Below, in pieces: positions 7,220-7,452 of a stretch of DNA of 7,452 nucleotides. Position 1 is the stretch's first letter; every line of letters starts with the position of its first letter. Location of the stretch: contig DMQJ01000522.1 of the NCBI GenBank assembly GCA_003455715.1, positions 1-7,452 of the forward strand, written 5' to 3'. The notes under the pieces were generated by a model. The model did no database searches. It was not told where the DNA came from and was given only the letters and a program-made list of their open reading frames with translations. The translations under genes and the position numbers were made by a program. Source of the stretch: Acidimicrobiaceae bacterium. Its GTDB lineage: Bacteria; Actinomycetota; Acidimicrobiia; Acidimicrobiales; Ilumatobacteraceae.

Positions 7220-7264
7220 CGAATCACAAGCGTGTAAGCATGATCCTTCCCCTGGAGGTGCCCG

Positions 7265-7452
7265 ATGGCCTCATCGAACAACCGTCACGTCGTCCCGAAC
7301 CCGAAGGGTGGCTGGGACGTCAAGGCTCCCGGCGCCAAGCGAGCGTCGGCCCACGCCCCGACCCAGGCTCAGGCCGAGCGGCGCGCGAAGGAAATCCTCT
7401 CCAACAAAGGCGGCGGCGCGGGCCGCATCCCCGGCAGGGACGGCCGCATCCG
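7265..7452 (+). CDS. DUF2188 family protein (3' end outside window)
   Basis: This is the first 62 residues of a small basic protein. After MASSNN it reads RHVVPNPKGGWDVKAPGAKR (7-26), then a helix rich in Ala, Arg and Gln (about 27-45), then GRIPGRDGRIR near the cut end. The RHVVP-GGWDVK start, the A-A-R-A helix and the closing GRDGRIR match the DUF2188 pattern, whose members are about 65-80 residues, so only a few residues are likely missing. Function is unknown; such proteins are cytosolic and have no signal peptide or membrane segment. The start is secure, because GGAGG (7254-7258) lies six bases upstream. It is transcribed away from the antitoxin gene and shares the intergenic control region, so it may be co-regulated with the toxin-antitoxin module. 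Confidence 0.8.
   Translation, partial: MASSNNRHVVPNPKGGWDVKAPGAKRASAHAPTQAQAERRAKEILSNKGGGAGRIPGRDGRI

Larger units (their letters stand above)
7155..7223. promoter_or_regulatory. Symmetric divergent operator region
   Basis: The left arm TTCGAACTATAC (7155-7166) faces the right arm GTATAGTCGAA (7213-7223), its reverse complement apart from one missing base. Inner elements GTCGAA (7173-7178) and TTCGAA (7200-7205) repeat the pattern on the same axis near 7189. The four TCGA cores are spaced 18, 27 and 18 bases apart. A run of alternating GC (7191-7199) lies at the centre, and a small CGAA-ATG-TTCG dyad at 7175-7185. The -10 hexamers of both divergent promoters are within the outer arms. The likely binder is the HTH antitoxin, alone or with the toxin; this is inferred from position. 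Confidence 0.55.

Noticed and set aside
6964..7281. 105-residue minus-strand frame covering the divergent promoter region
   Set aside because: It would run through the DUF2188 start, its ribosome site and both -10 boxes, and its product is Arg/Pro-rich without a family.
1..7452. CRISPR array, tRNA, rRNA or insertion sequence
   Set aside because: I found no regularly spaced repeats, no clover-leaf or rRNA-like stretch, and no transposase or terminal inverted repeats.

Overview
This looks like an accessory or defence locus from a high-GC actinobacterium. The 60-base lines I counted by hand run from about 53 to 72% G+C. GTG starts are common, and the gene families (TetR-type regulator, excisionase-like HTH antitoxin with a VapC50-like PIN toxin, DUF2188 protein, type ISP restriction-modification enzyme) fit that group. 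I cannot name a genus.

Layout from left to right. Bases 1-331 hold no gene I can recognise, but do hold a GC-only hairpin and a 16-base palindrome. A TetR/AcrR-type regulator follows on the + strand (359-1069). It meets, tail to tail with only 12 bases between, a single 4.9-kb minus-strand gene (1082 to 5941 or 5983). That gene encodes a complete single-polypeptide (type ISP, LlaGI/LlaBIII-like) restriction-modification enzyme: Mrr-type nuclease, SF2 translocase, coupler, N6-adenine methyltransferase and C-terminal specificity region. Upstream of it on the same strand is a two-gene toxin-antitoxin module: an excisionase-like HTH protein (6645-7115) followed 18 bases later by a PIN-domain RNase (6072-6626). 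Divergently, at the right edge, starts a small DUF2188 protein (7265 onward, cut by the window end).

The three minus-strand genes could form one transcription unit, antitoxin to toxin to restriction enzyme, driven from the 149-base divergent intergenic region at 7116-7264. That region is strikingly symmetric. Two TATAGT -10 hexamers on opposite strands sit inside an imperfect inverted repeat centred near 7189, with repeated TTCGAA/GTCGAA elements, as expected for a shared operator bound by the HTH antitoxin. The restriction gene has an 88-130 base leader after the toxin gene and may also have its own promoter, though I see no clear one. Its best ribosome-binding site points to a GTG start at 5941, because a hairpin covers the upstream ATG at 5983.

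The families are individually known. The points most worth following are the toxin-antitoxin plus type ISP arrangement, the symmetric divergent control region, the start-site hairpin, and a base-composition drop in the specificity half of the restriction enzyme that suggests domain exchange.
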